A stretch of 23,477 bases of DNA from Coptodactyla brooksi. Taxonomy: Eukaryota; Arthropoda; Insecta; Coleoptera; Scarabaeidae. A program made the position numbers and the translations under genes. The stretch lies in assembly GCA_033557675.1 (NCBI GenBank), contig JAWQRM010000376.1, positions 1 through 23,477 on the forward strand, given 5' to 3'. Under the pieces are notes generated by a model that was not told the origin of the DNA, searched no databases, and saw nothing but the letters and a program-made list of their open reading frames with translations. Below are positions 7,776 to 18,158 of the stretch, piece by piece (positions within the stretch are counted from its first letter, which is position 1; every line of letters begins with the position of its first letter).

Positions 7776-8640
7776 TACGGCTTTATGACGGAAATAAAAC
7801 ACCAAAACGAAAATGTTTCATTACTGAATATATATCCGTGAACGTCACCCTAGCATAAATTGTAATACAACTCACAATTTGGGCGACGTTGGTATTCGCT
7901 GTCAATCATCGAGTTCGTAAGTGTAGTTGCATACATCCAGTACGAAACCTTTCACGACTTTCATGAATTCTGAGGTGGCAGACATGCATTTTCAGTCAGG
8001 AACACTTAATTGGAAAATTAAGTGGTGCCGTAATATTATGCCGCAAGCGCTACCCTGTTCTGCAAGATGTCCGATTATTCCCAACGATTATGCATGATAA
8101 CTTAATTGTTTAATATGCACAATTCCCACCTTTGATCTCAAGATCGTCCACGTACTAACCGGATTATGTGATATTGCGACCCTCGCCTTCATATATAAAT
8201 GTTGGCGTCAAGCACTTGTTACACAATATACTGTTGCATTGCATGCTAGCTGCATTACAACATTGCTGTAATAATTTTGTTTGACAGAAGATACTTTCAG
8301 TGAAATATCAAAATTTCGAATATAATTTCGCAAATTTGTTATGCTTATGAATCATATGAATGATTATAATGAGTCATTCCTCAGAGCAGTAAAGTAGTTC
8401 GTTTGACGAAGAAAGAGTTTTTGTTCGTTTTTTAAAGCAGCCGTCGTCCATTTTACAAATGTTTAGCATTAACGTTACAATTATCTCATCACTTTTACGA
8501 ATGAATAGTGTTTTCTTTCTAATAGGGCATTTTTTTGTAGAAATCTCATAAATTTTCAAAAGTTGATCAATGTTGTGCAATGTTGTCATTTTTTAAAAAA
8601 TCAATTCTTAACAGTAGCAGAGTTAGAAAACAAAGCTCAG
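7776..8640. other. interval without recognisable genes
   Basis: Mixed composition, locally CpG-bearing around 7850-8060. I see no coding frame, repeat copy or element end. It may be unique host sequence. Confidence 0.35.
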
Positions 8641-8647
8641 AAAATAA

Positions 8648-9097
8648 TGATTGGGGAATACGATGATGTGAAGAATGAAGAACAGGCAAGTGGAAGTGAA
8701 AGTGTTGAAGACGTTTTGGAAAATGAGAAGTTTGATTTGGACGATTATGAAAATCTAGGCTCTGATGATGATAATCCAAGTACCACATTGATTCAAGCAA
8801 ATAATAAAAATTTAAGTACTTCAAATACATGTGATAATGATGATGATTCTGATGATAATATACCTCTTTCCTTAATAATAATTCACCTTTTTTACAAAAA
8901 GTAAAAACGGTTACATGTGGTCAACCATAGAGCCTAAAAAATCGAAAAGAATTTCTGCACGGAGCCAAATTCATTTTGTATCGGGAAGTAAGCAACCAGA
9001 AAGTTGATAAATCCTGCTAGTCGTTTTCGTCATTTTTTTTTCGGAAGAAATTTTGGGCAAAATAGTTTTCTACACAACCACCTTGATCTCTGCCCTT
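8648..9097 (+). pseudogene. piggyBac-like transposase, N-terminal remnant
   Basis: From the ATG at 8648 the frame gives a strongly acidic, Ser/Asp/Glu-rich segment (Y-D-D-V-K-N-E-E, then F-D-L-D-D-Y-E-N and S-D-D-D-N, then D-N-D-D-D-S-D-D-N). This is typical of the low-complexity N-terminus of piggyBac transposases. After one frame shift, 8900-8980 reads S-K-N-G-Y-M-W-S-T-I-E-P-K-K-S-K-R. It corresponds to the W-S-x-x-P block that opens the conserved piggyBac domain. After another shift, R-F-R-H-F-F and E-E-I-L-G-K-I-V-F-Y-T (about 9013-9076) match the next block, normally l-F-F-x-d-e-i-l-x-x-I-V-x-x-T-N. The catalytic core is absent. Nearby TTAA termini were not found. Confidence 0.65.
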
Positions 9098-9099
9098 TT

Positions 9100-10419
9100 A
9101 TCACCTACATACACCGTATCATCAAAAAAAATTTATCACTTCCTTAATAAGTCTTAGGATTACTATATGTCTCTTTGAATCACATCGCTTTAGTTCCAAA
9201 AAGGATTGGTAGTATTACACGATTTACTTCTTTGATTTAAGAAAGTTTTCCAAATACCCTGCAGTTGTATTTCTTGGTATCATTGTTCTTGAGATTTCTT
9301 TGAGTTTAATTACGAGGCGTATTTTTAAAGTAAGAATTTTTCTACATAATTTCTGAAAATATTAAGGCACTTACTGTATCGTAGAACCAGTTGCTCCTAT
9401 ACAATCTCCTTTGCATAGAAGCCAACACAGATGTAGCATCCCACTGCAACATGGTCGTTTCGACCTCATTAATGTTTTCAAACATATAGATATTACAATT
9501 TTTTTATTAACAATTTCAAAGATTGCATTAAATAATTTTTTACCATTAACTGTTACAATTCGTTGAGTTGTATGGAAGATAATTTGATGGAATATTGCGG
9601 TCTTGAAACATAATGCAGTTGAGTATTCGAAAAAGTAATAAAGTAGGAAATAGTCAAACTCATCTTTTCACTTCAGAAATCAGGTGTTTGACACACTTTA
9701 CTTCACCATCAACAACCTCCAGCATTAAATAAAAACCTGCCTTAAATAAAAACTTCATATTGTCTCTTTCTCAACAGCCGTTAGCGAAGAAACTTTAACT
9801 AAAATACATAACTAGAAGTTCCTTACTTAATGCTTAAGTTTCTGCAAAAGCTTTTAGGAACATACTACTCCTTGCCGCATCCATCCTTGTTTCACCATTA
9901 CTCACTATCTTTAATGAGACAATGACAATATTACTTAATGGATAACGACGAAAATTTTCGCACACTTCGGAATTATGGCTTCCCCTTGAATAACTCAATA
10001 TATTGTAAGTCACGTCGTCCCCAACTGTTTATTAGTATCAGTTTGAATCGCCCAAAGGAATAATTCACTAAGTCTAAACTCAGAACTTGCAACGGCGGTC
10101 GTAACGGCATCGTTGAATTGCAGTTTCGCTCGACCGGAAATAACTCACAAACACACGACTTCCTAATTATCCACCACTCGGTTGAAATTCGCGCTTAGTG
10201 TGGTCACAATGGCCACAACAAACTCGCTTGCTTTAACTGGACAACACATGTTTATTGAAATTATCTTTGTTTGTCACAAAAGTGACAATTTAACACTTAA
10301 CTTAGTTAACTCATTCTTTTAATGAGTGACCAGCTCTAAATGAACAACACTAGAATCGGAAGGAACAACCTTTTTCATAATATTTCAGCAGGAATGCGGA
10401 ATTAGTTTGAATTTGGGTA
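9100..10419. other. long interval without recognisable genes
   Basis: AT-rich to about 9950. Then a mixed, CpG-containing stretch (10000-10330) with several CTCACAAACACACGAC-like C/A-rich strings might be the end of an LTR retrotransposon; I could not identify a terminal TG...CA pair or primer-binding site. The short hairpin ACTCATT-cttt-AATGAGT lies at about 10310. Confidence 0.35.
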
Positions 10420-10980
10420 TCAAGCGGCAACTACTACTACAATTTCATTTTGCAGTAATTCCAGATATCGTGTAACATTTAAATTGTCGTCAATGTAAAC
10501 TGGCCCAATTATACGGTCTCCAACTATACCGGCCCAAACATTAACCCTTTTCGGATGCTGAGTGTACCCCTCTTCCATCCAGTGTGGGTTATTATGTGAC
10601 CACATATAGAGAATTGTGTCGATATACTGTTCCATTTGTACAACATGTAGCCAAGTCAACAAACACAATATTTCTTGTAAATTGTAATCGTCTGTCTGAT
10701 TTAGTGTCTGATATTTAAAATATTCACCACCGATTTTTGGCATACGTTACTACCCAGAGCATGAGCTGGTATGTAGAAGTGCATAGATTTTCTTTAATTC
10801 CAAGTAACATATTGAGTGCAGTTTCACTATCAATTATTGACCTTGAACGTCCTGATTTTAGTTGGCTGTCGACACTACCAGTTTTCCTATACTGTCTAAT
10901 TGTTTTAGATACAATTGTAGACAAGCATACTCCTTCTTTGTTTCGTTCCCTATGTATTTCAATTCGTTCCGATTAATTCC
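10420..10980 (-). pseudogene. Tc1/mariner-like transposase, N-terminal half
   Basis: On the minus strand from about 10976 the frame gives I-V-S-K-T-I-R-Q-Y-R-K-T-G-S-V, then S-G-R-S-R-S. This is the end of the first helix-turn-helix domain with its Gly-Arg-Pro-Arg-like linker. It continues to A-L-N-M-L-L-G-I-K-E-N and T-S-T-Y-Q-L of the second. After a frame shift at about 10740 it reads W-S-H-N-N-P-H-W-M-E-E-G, then H-P-K-R-V-N-V-W-A-G-I-V-G-D-R-I-I-G-P-V and R-Y-L-E-L-L-Q-N-E. This is the stretch between the first and second catalytic acids. It stops at 10420 before the second acid. The W-T-D-E block is decayed. It may be the same broad family as the copies at 437 and 6892 but covers the other half, so direct comparison is limited. 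Confidence 0.8.
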
Positions 10981-11028
10981 GATGCTATTTTAATATTATG
11001 CCGTAATGATAACACTGAAAGACTTTAA

Positions 11029-11930
11029 CTAGCAGCAGAAATAGAACTTGATGAAGTTGAAACTTCTTCTTCATCTGAAGTAAACTACTCCCCTGACATG
11101 AATGAAGAACCACATCTAATTACTTAAGAAGAATTAAATGATCTTGTGAGACCTAAATTTATCAAAAAACACTCAGAATTATTTGGATCAAGATTGCAAG
11201 GTTAGAATCTGCTCCAAAAGAACAGTAACATATCTATTTACCGAGATCGACATAAGAGATATTCGGATTTCCTTCGGAGATGTGCAAATTTTAAAGTGAT
11301 TGCTATTCTCATTGGTATGCAACTAAGTTTTTCTATGTGAGTGAGACAGCAAAGAAAGACATGAGCATTATATCAAAAAGCAGTGGACAGAGCGCAAACA
11401 ATATATTGCAGGTGAAAAAATATCCAAAACGCTCCTCTAATCAATAACAAGAAAGTTCTCCCACCTTTACACATAAAGTTGCGATTTATGAAGAATTTCG
11501 TTAAAGCGATGAATAAAGAAAAGCGTGGATTTCAATATCTGCAAGAAAAATTTCTATCGCTACGTAAAAATTAAGGAGGATAGTTTTGTTGGCCCACAAC
11601 TTAGGCACCTTATGAAGGACAAAAATTTTGAAGATGCATTAAGTGATGTAGAAAAAGCAGCATGGATTGATTTTAAAAATGTGACACATTTCTTAGGAAA
11701 TAATCGAAGTCCTAACTATGAAAACTTATTAAAGACCTGTTAAAAAGTTAAAAAAATTAGGATGTTTAGTAATGTCATCATTATTTATGACATTAATAAT
11801 GGTATCATTACTAATGTCGTCGAACATTTACTTCCTAGCGTTTCATTTAAATTGTTTCCCTGAAAGTATGGGAACTGTGAGGGATGAGGATGGAGAGCGC
11901 ATTAGAGAAACCAGTGATTGTATTTGTAAG
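11029..11930 (+). pseudogene. uncharacterised repetitive arthropod protein, broken copy
   Basis: One plus-strand frame from about 11029 gives an acidic stretch (E-I-E-L-D-E-V-E-T-S-S-S-S-E). It continues, across a TAA, to E-E-L-N-D-L-V-R, then L-F-G-S-R-L-Q-G and a TAG where Trp is expected, then N-L-L-Q-K-N and I-Y-R-D-R-H-K-R-Y. After an apparent deletion come F-K-V-I-A-I-L-I-G-M-Q-L and H-Y-I-K-K-Q-W. Two further frame changes give L-P-P-L-H-I-K-L-R-F-M-K-N-F-V-K-A-M, F-V-G-P-Q-L-R-H-L-M-K-D-K, F-L-G-N-N and, near 11850, C-F-P-E-S-M-G-T-V, then D-E-D-G-E-R-I. I recall this order of blocks from many unnamed, multi-copy proteins predicted in arthropod genomes. Their function is unknown to me. 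The copy has several stops, at least three shifts and a deletion. Confidence 0.55.
11766..11814. repeat. imperfect inverted duplication
   Basis: TTAGTAATG-tcat-CATTATT faces AATAATG-gtat-CATTACTAA around a 9-nt centre. It interrupts the pseudogene at 11029-11930 between its last two recognisable blocks. Confidence 0.75.
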
Positions 11931-11957
11931 ATCATTTGATATGAATGATTATATTTG

Positions 11958-11987
11958 TTACAAATACAAATTAATTTGTATTTGTAA
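11958..11987. repeat. perfect 30-bp palindrome
   Basis: The arm TTACAAATACAAATT (11958-11972) is followed with no loop by its reverse complement. It lies just downstream of the pseudogene ending at about 11930. Confidence 0.9.
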
Positions 11988-12565
11988 GAATATTTATAAA
12001 TGTTATGTTTATTTTCAGTGTTTTAAATATTAGTTTTATAAGTGTTTATTTAATCGTTTATTATTACTAAAATATCAAAATTTATAAGGTACATGTATTA
12101 AATAAATACTACAAAATTGAGATTTTCAAGATTTTGAATTTTTTTTAAATCGTGGGCAATGGAATATTTTTAATCTAATATTTTTTTTTCAACACCGCCT
12201 AAAATATAAAAATCACCACTTACTTAATGAGGAACAGAAACCTTATTAATTAGTGTAATGATTTAATATAATGAATTATAATTTTATCTCCCCAAAGTAG
12301 AATGATACTAAGAGTAGTTTTGGCAATTTAGCATATTGCCTTAACGTAGACCATAAAACCTAGTTAATAGGCTTAATTAATAAAGTTAATTAATAAAATT
12401 ATAGTTTCGAAACGAATTAAGATAATATTTTGAAATTTTCTATTGTGACTAAGGAATGTTTTCAAACTTCTCCTCAGGTGCTTCGCAAACTGGAAAGGCA
12501 AATTTTGTGTTTGTGTCTACTGTAATAATTTATATCACCTACTCATTTATATCACCTTAATGTGT

Positions 12566-12603
12566 ATCACCTACTGTTGCAATAACTTGCGACAGTAGGT
12601 GAT
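12566..12603. repeat. 17-bp inverted duplication, 4-nt loop
   Basis: ATCACCTACTGTTGCAA (12566-12582), loop TAAC, then the reverse complement with one mismatch (12587-12603). Confidence 0.9.
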
Positions 12604-12803
12604 CTGTAATAGGAAACTGTATGGGATAGAAATTAAATACTTCACCAGTGGCTTAATTAGCAAAAGTAAGAAAATGTTGCAATAAGTACTAGAAGGCTAA
12701 CTCTGACGATGATCACCCTTTTAGGTTGAGCTCTATACAATATTATTTTACTATAAATTATTCGTACTAAGTGAATCATTTGTTACGCATCGATAGCGAC
12801 ATA

Positions 12804-12826
12804 CTATATAGTAGTATACTATATAG
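12804..12826. repeat. 10-bp inverted repeat, 3-nt loop
   Basis: CTATATAGTA, loop GTA, TACTATATAG. The low-complexity composition weakens its significance. Confidence 0.7.
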
Positions 12827-13714
12827 CATACTGCATAGAATGATGTGGGAGGTCGAAGTAAGACAATTCTTTAGTAAATATGAATAAAGTATGATACTTT
12901 CCTAGTGTTGCTCCTTAGTTATTATGCCAAATTTCCTAATTTTATTTTAACCGATTTCAGAACCATATATTTCACAAGTGAAAAATATGTAAGGATTGTA
13001 GCTCCCTTAGCAAACATTTTCAGCCCTCAATAAGAGATCTGTGCTTATTGACATCTCTTTCTTTGTTTTTGCTACTAGAACATACTGGTCAATTTCCACC
13101 CACTTTTAGAACACCTGTAGATTAAAATGAATTTTTAAATCCAATAAAAGTTATGTCTATTAGATGACAAAACGTGAACAATGTCGGAATAAAACACCCC
13201 AGAGGCAAACTGAAATGCTCCGAAATATTTGCATGTTATCGAAGTCGTAAATCTCCAGAACTTTTCAAAGAACTCAGGAGACAAGAAACAATGTAAACTT
13301 TATCCAGATGGAAGAAATTTTGCCAACCGTAAACTTTCGCTATTGTATTAAATTTCACATGCATAATGTAAATTTTACGATATCCTATGGCAAGGGGACT
13401 GGGACTATAAAGAGACGAATTATCCACGTTTGCTTTTCATTTTTTACAACACTTTTTATTGTCGGCATTTATTACTGGGAAAACGTGCGGGAAAAGCTAA
13501 TTTCGGCAATTCTACAACTGCTGAAACTGCAGATAAGGGATAACGACGCTATCGTAAATAAATTTAGTTATCATCGTTTTCCCATTTCCTCTCCAATAGA
13601 GGCCACATTCGGTGACCGTCTTTAGATTAATCCCAATTAGAGAAAAGCTTTTCAAAACCCTTTCGATTTTCCGTCTTTTGTTGCAATTTTAATTACCTTC
13701 AAACGGCCGAATTA

Positions 13715-13737
13715 TCTCTCTCTCTCTCTCTCTCTCT
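13715..13737. repeat. (TC)n microsatellite
   Basis: Uninterrupted TC dinucleotides; the only such run seen in the window, the others being TA. Confidence 0.95.
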
Positions 13738-13950
13738 GGAGAACCGACTTTTCCCATCCTTTGTTTCTCTACCTTCTGAAACCCTTTCGTAAGTCTGCTT
13801 GTTTTATATCGACCCCGAAAGAAAAACTAAAGAAGCGCACAATAGCATCTAAGATGGTCGCAGGAAGAGCATTAAATTAATTAAATACCCACTGCAGAAC
13901 AGCAGAAACGCCAAAAAGAGGACAGTGTCGGAACGTGGAAAGAATGCCCG

Positions 13951-13987
13951 CACCCCCTGATTTATGGAATCCACCCCTGATTTATGG
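13951..13987 (+). repeat. 17-bp direct duplication, period 20
   Basis: C(A/C)(C/A)CCCCTGATTTATGG-type unit at 13951-13967 and again at 13971-13987, separated by AATC. Confidence 0.85.
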
Positions 13988-14104
13988 GGGATTTCTGAGT
14001 TAGCCGCGCTTTTAACTTCTACCGGATGAGAGTAGATTGGCCAACATTTTTTCTCTCTCCGGGAGTGATGAAGTTCACACTTTTAACGATAGAAACAGAG
14101 AAAA

Positions 14105-14500
14105 TACAGTGGGGTCCAAAAAATTGGCTGTGAACATCGTCCTAGCTTTAAAAATGATTGAATGCTCTGATGATACAGTTTATAAATTGTAAGGAAAACT
14201 ATTGTAGTATTAAATTATTGGGAATTAGCTGAAGCATTTTACGTATAAGAAAATGCGTTTTATGTAAGTTTAATGAGGGGTTCATATAAAAATTCAAGAA
14301 AAAAGTTCGTGGCGTTTTTCTCAATAGATGGCGTTAGTAACATATATCATACATAACAAATTATAATGCAAAAGAATTGGATATTTTTAAGTCCGGATCT
14401 GAGTACAGCAAGTAAAGTGATCTTTGACACTTTGCATTCATGAGAGATTTTTATTGCCAGTAGCTCAAGTAGTAAAACCCAGTTTCAAATGGGAAGAAAT
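14105..14500 (+). mobile_element. possible Tc1-like element, 5' end only
   Basis: A TA at 14105-14106 is followed by CAGTGGGGTCCAAAAAATTGG. Tc1-type inverted repeats start CAGT after a TA and often continue with a G/C block and a CCAAAA(A/T) stretch. The next 380 bases (including TCTCAATAGATGGCGTTAG at 14321) resemble, from memory, the 5' leader of such elements. The leader would end near an ATG at 14491, but the frame after it stops within a few codons. No opposite terminus was found downstream. Solo or truncated. Confidence 0.4.
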
Positions 14501-14606
14501 TAAACTGCTAATGGTTCCGTATTTGTACTAGTACCATGACTGACACCAACAAAAAAGCATATTCTCTATCAAGGTACACATATTTAATATGGCAATAATT
14601 TAAGGA

Positions 14607-14626
14607 TGCAGACATAAGTCTGCATA
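14607..14626. repeat. 8-bp inverted repeat, 4-nt loop
   Basis: ATGCAGAC, loop ATAA, GTCTGCAT. Confidence 0.75.
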
Positions 14627-15593
14627 ATAATTTTTATGTTAGTACAATATAACAGAAAATCAGGCGAAATATTAAAATATATCTCCTAAATAAAACTAGA
14701 CAGACTCACCAACAAACGTTTGAACATTTTCTGTCTTTTTCCAAAACTATTAGAACAAGCTTCGATTAATTTTTTTCGTTACACATATTGTCCAAAATAT
14801 TATATTATGTAAGAGCAAATTTAAGCAAAGAAGGGAACGTTAAACTGAATGTAATAACCCAGATAGAAAGTAAATTAATACATAATTGAATAATGTATGT
14901 TTTTAATTAGTATTTATACTTCAGAAACCACTTTTATGCTGGCTTTTAAGAGTTATAAAAGTGCGCAAGTTTTAAAAGTTACCTTTTATAGCTACATTTT
15001 ATAAGGATCCTGCAGATTAAAATTAAATTTCAATTGTTACTTGGGGAATGCAGAAGAGCTGAGTTAATTAACCTTCCAGTACTAATGTCAGGTCTTTCAC
15101 GCTAACCATAGAATAACATCCTCATAACATTTCTGCGCACGTTTCGAATGCCTCTAGCTTCTATGTACAATCGCCTTACACGAATGCATATATTTGAAGT
15201 AATCTGATTACTTTTTAGTGACGCACACAAAAATATTACAATACTGTCAAACTACGATAAACAAATTGTTAGGACAGGAATCTATATTTGATCACGTGGA
15301 ACTTTGGACATTTCTGAAAGTCAGGTAGCTTCGTATTAGCCACTGTGTTATATATGGTATTAGTGCCAAGTTTGTGAATACCATTTTTCTTAGGATATTT
15401 TGTCATTTCGGTCTCTGAGACCAATGTTAGTCTTATTGTTACATTGTGTTACTTTTGAATGGCAAACAAAATTTTAAATTAAATAATAAGTAATTTAATC
15501 AATGCAATTTATTAGATAAAAACGAATTACGAAAAAGAGACAGCGTATCTTTTGAAGCTGTAGGATGCATTTTAGTCTAATTTGGCGACAGGG
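14627..15593. other. interval without recognisable genes
   Basis: AT-rich, no open frame of note, no repeat copy recognised. Confidence 0.4.
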
Positions 15594-15940
15594 TACGATA
15601 ACGAAGAAGATTTTGAGAAGGTAGGTAATATTACAGAACGCAAAAGTGGTTCAGAGTCAGAACATTCCTATGTTATATTCTTCTCCATCTCAATGATGGA
15701 GAATAATATAACAATGATAACAAAATAGCATCAAAATTACAATCATATTTTCATGTTCGATTTCATAATAAAAAGTCACGAGATTGCACAGGCAAAAAAA
15801 CGGATAAACTAGCAGCAATTCGGGACTTATATGATATTTTTATACCAAATTATAGAACTAATTTTACGCTTCAGAAGACACTACTATTGATGTTATTTTC
15901 CTGTATAAGTGTTTAGAGGAAAATGTATCTTCCGCTAATA
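15594..15940 (+). pseudogene. piggyBac-like transposase, acidic N-terminus joined to catalytic core
   Basis: 15594-15665 reads Y-D-N-E-E-D-F-E-K-V, then K-S-G-S-E-S-E-H-S, an acidic piggyBac-type N-terminus. After a hairpin at 15672-15712, the frame from 15749 gives F-H-V-R-F-H-N-K-K-S-R-D, then K-T-D-K-L-A-A-I-R-D-L-Y-D-I-F and N-Y-R-T-N-F-T. This is the conserved run of the piggyBac core leading to the second catalytic Asp. Then, after a shift, D-T-T-I-D-V (the T-I-D-E block, Glu changed to Val) and, after a further shift, V-F-R-G-K-C-I-F-R at 15909-15935, the F-R-G-R-C block. The domain between acidic region and core is deleted. It is separate from the remnant at 8648. Confidence 0.75.
15672..15712. 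repeat. 18-bp inverted duplication, 5-nt loop
   Basis: GTTATATTCTTCTCCATC, loop TCAAT, then its reverse complement with one mismatch. It sits inside the piggyBac remnant between the acidic N-terminus and the core. Confidence 0.9.
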
Positions 15941-15945
15941 TGTAG

Positions 15946-15993
15946 TATACTTAACATTCTAAATTACCTCAGTAATTTGGAATGTTAAGTATA
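15946..15993. repeat. 22-bp inverted duplication, 4-nt loop
   Basis: 15946-15967 and 15972-15993 pair with one mismatch around CTCA; the core of the left arm is ACTTAACATTCTAAATTAC. It begins about 10 bases after the last recognisable piggyBac codon. Confidence 0.9.
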
Positions 15994-16763
15994 ATGTATT
16001 ACGATCCATATTGTAATTGTTGTAACAAATACTTTCGTTTGTGGGAAGGTGTTTAGGATCCCTAGTATTTCAACTTCTTCCTTACACACTTTCATTAAAT
16101 CCTTTTCGAAAATTCCTTCTGTTCATCTCTTCATACATACAATATATTTGAATTAAAATAATAAAGCCCACAAAGGTATGGCAGCGTTCGTTCAGTTGTT
16201 CATTATCTCAGCAGAGTTTGTAAATGATATTAAATCCTGACACACCCGAAGGAGTGGAATATAGGTAAGCCAGTGGCGGGGTAGCAGGTGAAGTAATATA
16301 GATTCGAGAGAGCGAATAACTTTACATGCCTTGGGGTTAAAATCACTTCCAAACGTGCTCCGACTGAAGAAATCAAGGAGCGCCAACTGAGTGGAAACAA
16401 AAGAGAAAATCCGTAGTAAACAAAACAGAGGTACGTTTCTGTATACTTATTGTAATAAGGCCAACAATATTGCGCCGTCTATAAAAGAATATTAGAGATT
16501 GTTGTTCAAGTAATTTATTTAGTCGTGGACAGGAATGGCGGACTTGAACATCTAATCAATTCTCATTTAATTAATTTGCATAAGGGGTAAAAATGAGGTG
16601 AAAATAAGCCACACTTTAACCAGATACAAAATCGCATATAGCCTATTAGATGAACTCATTTCAATATACAATAATCAGATCGTACAAGATTCCGAAGAAA
16701 AGTTTTTTGATTGGTATAACAACAAACTTTAACAGTTTTTGTGTTGTTTTTAAAATAGTTGTA
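15994..16763. other. interval without recognisable genes
   Basis: A moderately GC-containing stretch at 16170-16420 has no open frame with recognisable motifs. Nothing else noted. Confidence 0.4.
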
Positions 16764-16962
16764 CAAAAATCAGATTTTCTTAAAGTGGACGCAATTTCCT
16801 TAATTTATAATATCTTTGAACGAAAAAAATTTCAAATGTTGTTCAATATATGTACTTTTAATATCAACATTTTGTTGTAAGAAAAAATAGGAATATTCTT
16901 ATAAAAATTCCCGAAAATCACGTTTTTTTTTCACCTTGTAACTAAGAATGACCCCTTAAAGG
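16764..16962 (+). repeat. dispersed repeat, copy 2
   Basis: Same-orientation partner of 4571-4762, with a short extra ATATCAACA-type insertion near 16860. The copies lie about 12 kb apart. Confidence 0.7.
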
Positions 16963-17064
16963 ATCTAATGAGAACATTTTAGATTTGAAATTTACGTTCA
17001 TTCGCTCACGAATAGATATGTTTTGTACGGGGCGGCGGTCTAGCAGAGTGAATAAGCGTCTTAA

Positions 17065-17102
17065 TGCTGGCTTCACACCGGGAGCGACAGCGACAAAAGA
17101 CA
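17065..17102 (+). repeat. left 38-bp inverted repeat
   Basis: Starts TGCTGGCTTCACACCGGGAG and continues with CGACAGCGACAAAAGACA. Pairs with 18159-18196. Confidence 0.8.
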
Positions 17103-17329
17103 TGTCTTTTCCTAACTGCTCATGCACATTAAGAAACAATTTTGTCGCCACGGATTATATCTTTTCGCTGTCGCCACGAGTTCAACTCTTGAAAGCAGAC
17201 CAAGTTTTGTGTTCGCGGAGCTCGACAGCCAATCAGAAGGCAGGAACACTCGGGCGCCCATCGGAACCAATACACGTGAGTTTAGTGTTCAGATTGCACT
17301 ATAGCGAAGAATGAAAAGGTTTGAGTATT

Positions 17330-17930
17330 GTACATGTATTAAAATAGTAGAGACACTTATAAATTGTTTACGAGATGTCCCTGGATATACAATGATTTCA
17401 GGACCGTTTTCTCCGTAATCATATTGATAATAAATTCAAATATTACATTTAAAAATTAAAAAATCGCCCGATTATTTTTTAATTCTTAAATAAAACATTT
17501 TTTTCATAAATAGCATTATTCATTTATCAACTATTTTTTCATAGTTAATATCTTTTAATTTATATACCTTAATTAAAACATTACAGTTTCATTGTAAAAA
17601 TAAAAAAAAATATTTATTTATAAACATTTAAATTAAATTACTTAAAAATTTAAATTATTACCTTAATATCTTCAATATTATGCTCTAAAGTTTAAACTAT
17701 TTAAGTACAATGTAATTAATATAAATGTAATTCATAAAACCAACAATAATAACTATATTTTTTAATTATTATTATATAAAATTTGTAAACAAAAAGAAAA
17801 ATTTTTAATATTATTATTTTATTATTATCATTATTTGAAAATATAAACTTATTCAAAATTTTGAAATACTAGAAAGCAAAAAAGAAACTAAAATAAATTA
17901 TATAAATTGAAATTATTGGAGATACAAGTG
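17330..17930. other. extremely AT-rich core
   Basis: Nearly all A and T, with long ATTATTATT and TTAAATT runs. No coding content. Likely the filler of the TIR element. Confidence 0.7.
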
Positions 17931-18158
17931 TATGTATTTCATGCCATAAATCAATATTTTTATGCTTTAGAAGGGGCTTTATCAAACGTGGACGTGACCT
18001 GTCACTCATCTTGCAAAAGGGTAAAATATGTTATGTTTCCGAACAGAAACGCTCATCTTGCAAATAACGCGCATGTGCAAATAAAATGTCTCTTGTCTCC
18101 GCTATCCTTGGTATGAAGGCTCTTGTTCCTTCCTCGGGGACACGCAACAAAATGTTTC

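Larger units (their letters stand above)
11988..13307. other. AT-rich interval with hairpins, no gene
   Basis: No coding signal. Contains the inverted duplications at 12566-12603 and 12804-12826, and repeated TATCACCT blocks at about 12534, 12549 and 12564. Confidence 0.4.
13308..14104. other. mixed-composition interval, possible host unique sequence
   Basis: Contains an open frame at 13308-13625 (105 codons) with one hydrophobic stretch around residues 40-55 and no motif I recognise. The surroundings hold more GC and CpG than the AT-rich neighbours. I cannot support it as a gene. Also holds a (TC)n run and a CCCCTGATTTATGG duplication. Confidence 0.35.

Noticed and set aside
8567..8830. Minus-strand frame of 87 codons rich in His/Leu
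   Set aside because: Antisense of the acidic piggyBac N-terminus; the GAT/GAA-rich sense strand makes such frames.
10000..10330. LTR-like C/A-rich stretch
   Set aside because: No TG...CA borders, primer-binding site or second LTR could be identified.
13308..13625. Plus-strand frame of 105 codons with one hydrophobic stretch as a small membrane protein
   Set aside because: No family motif, overlaps a minus-strand frame of similar quality, and no supporting context.
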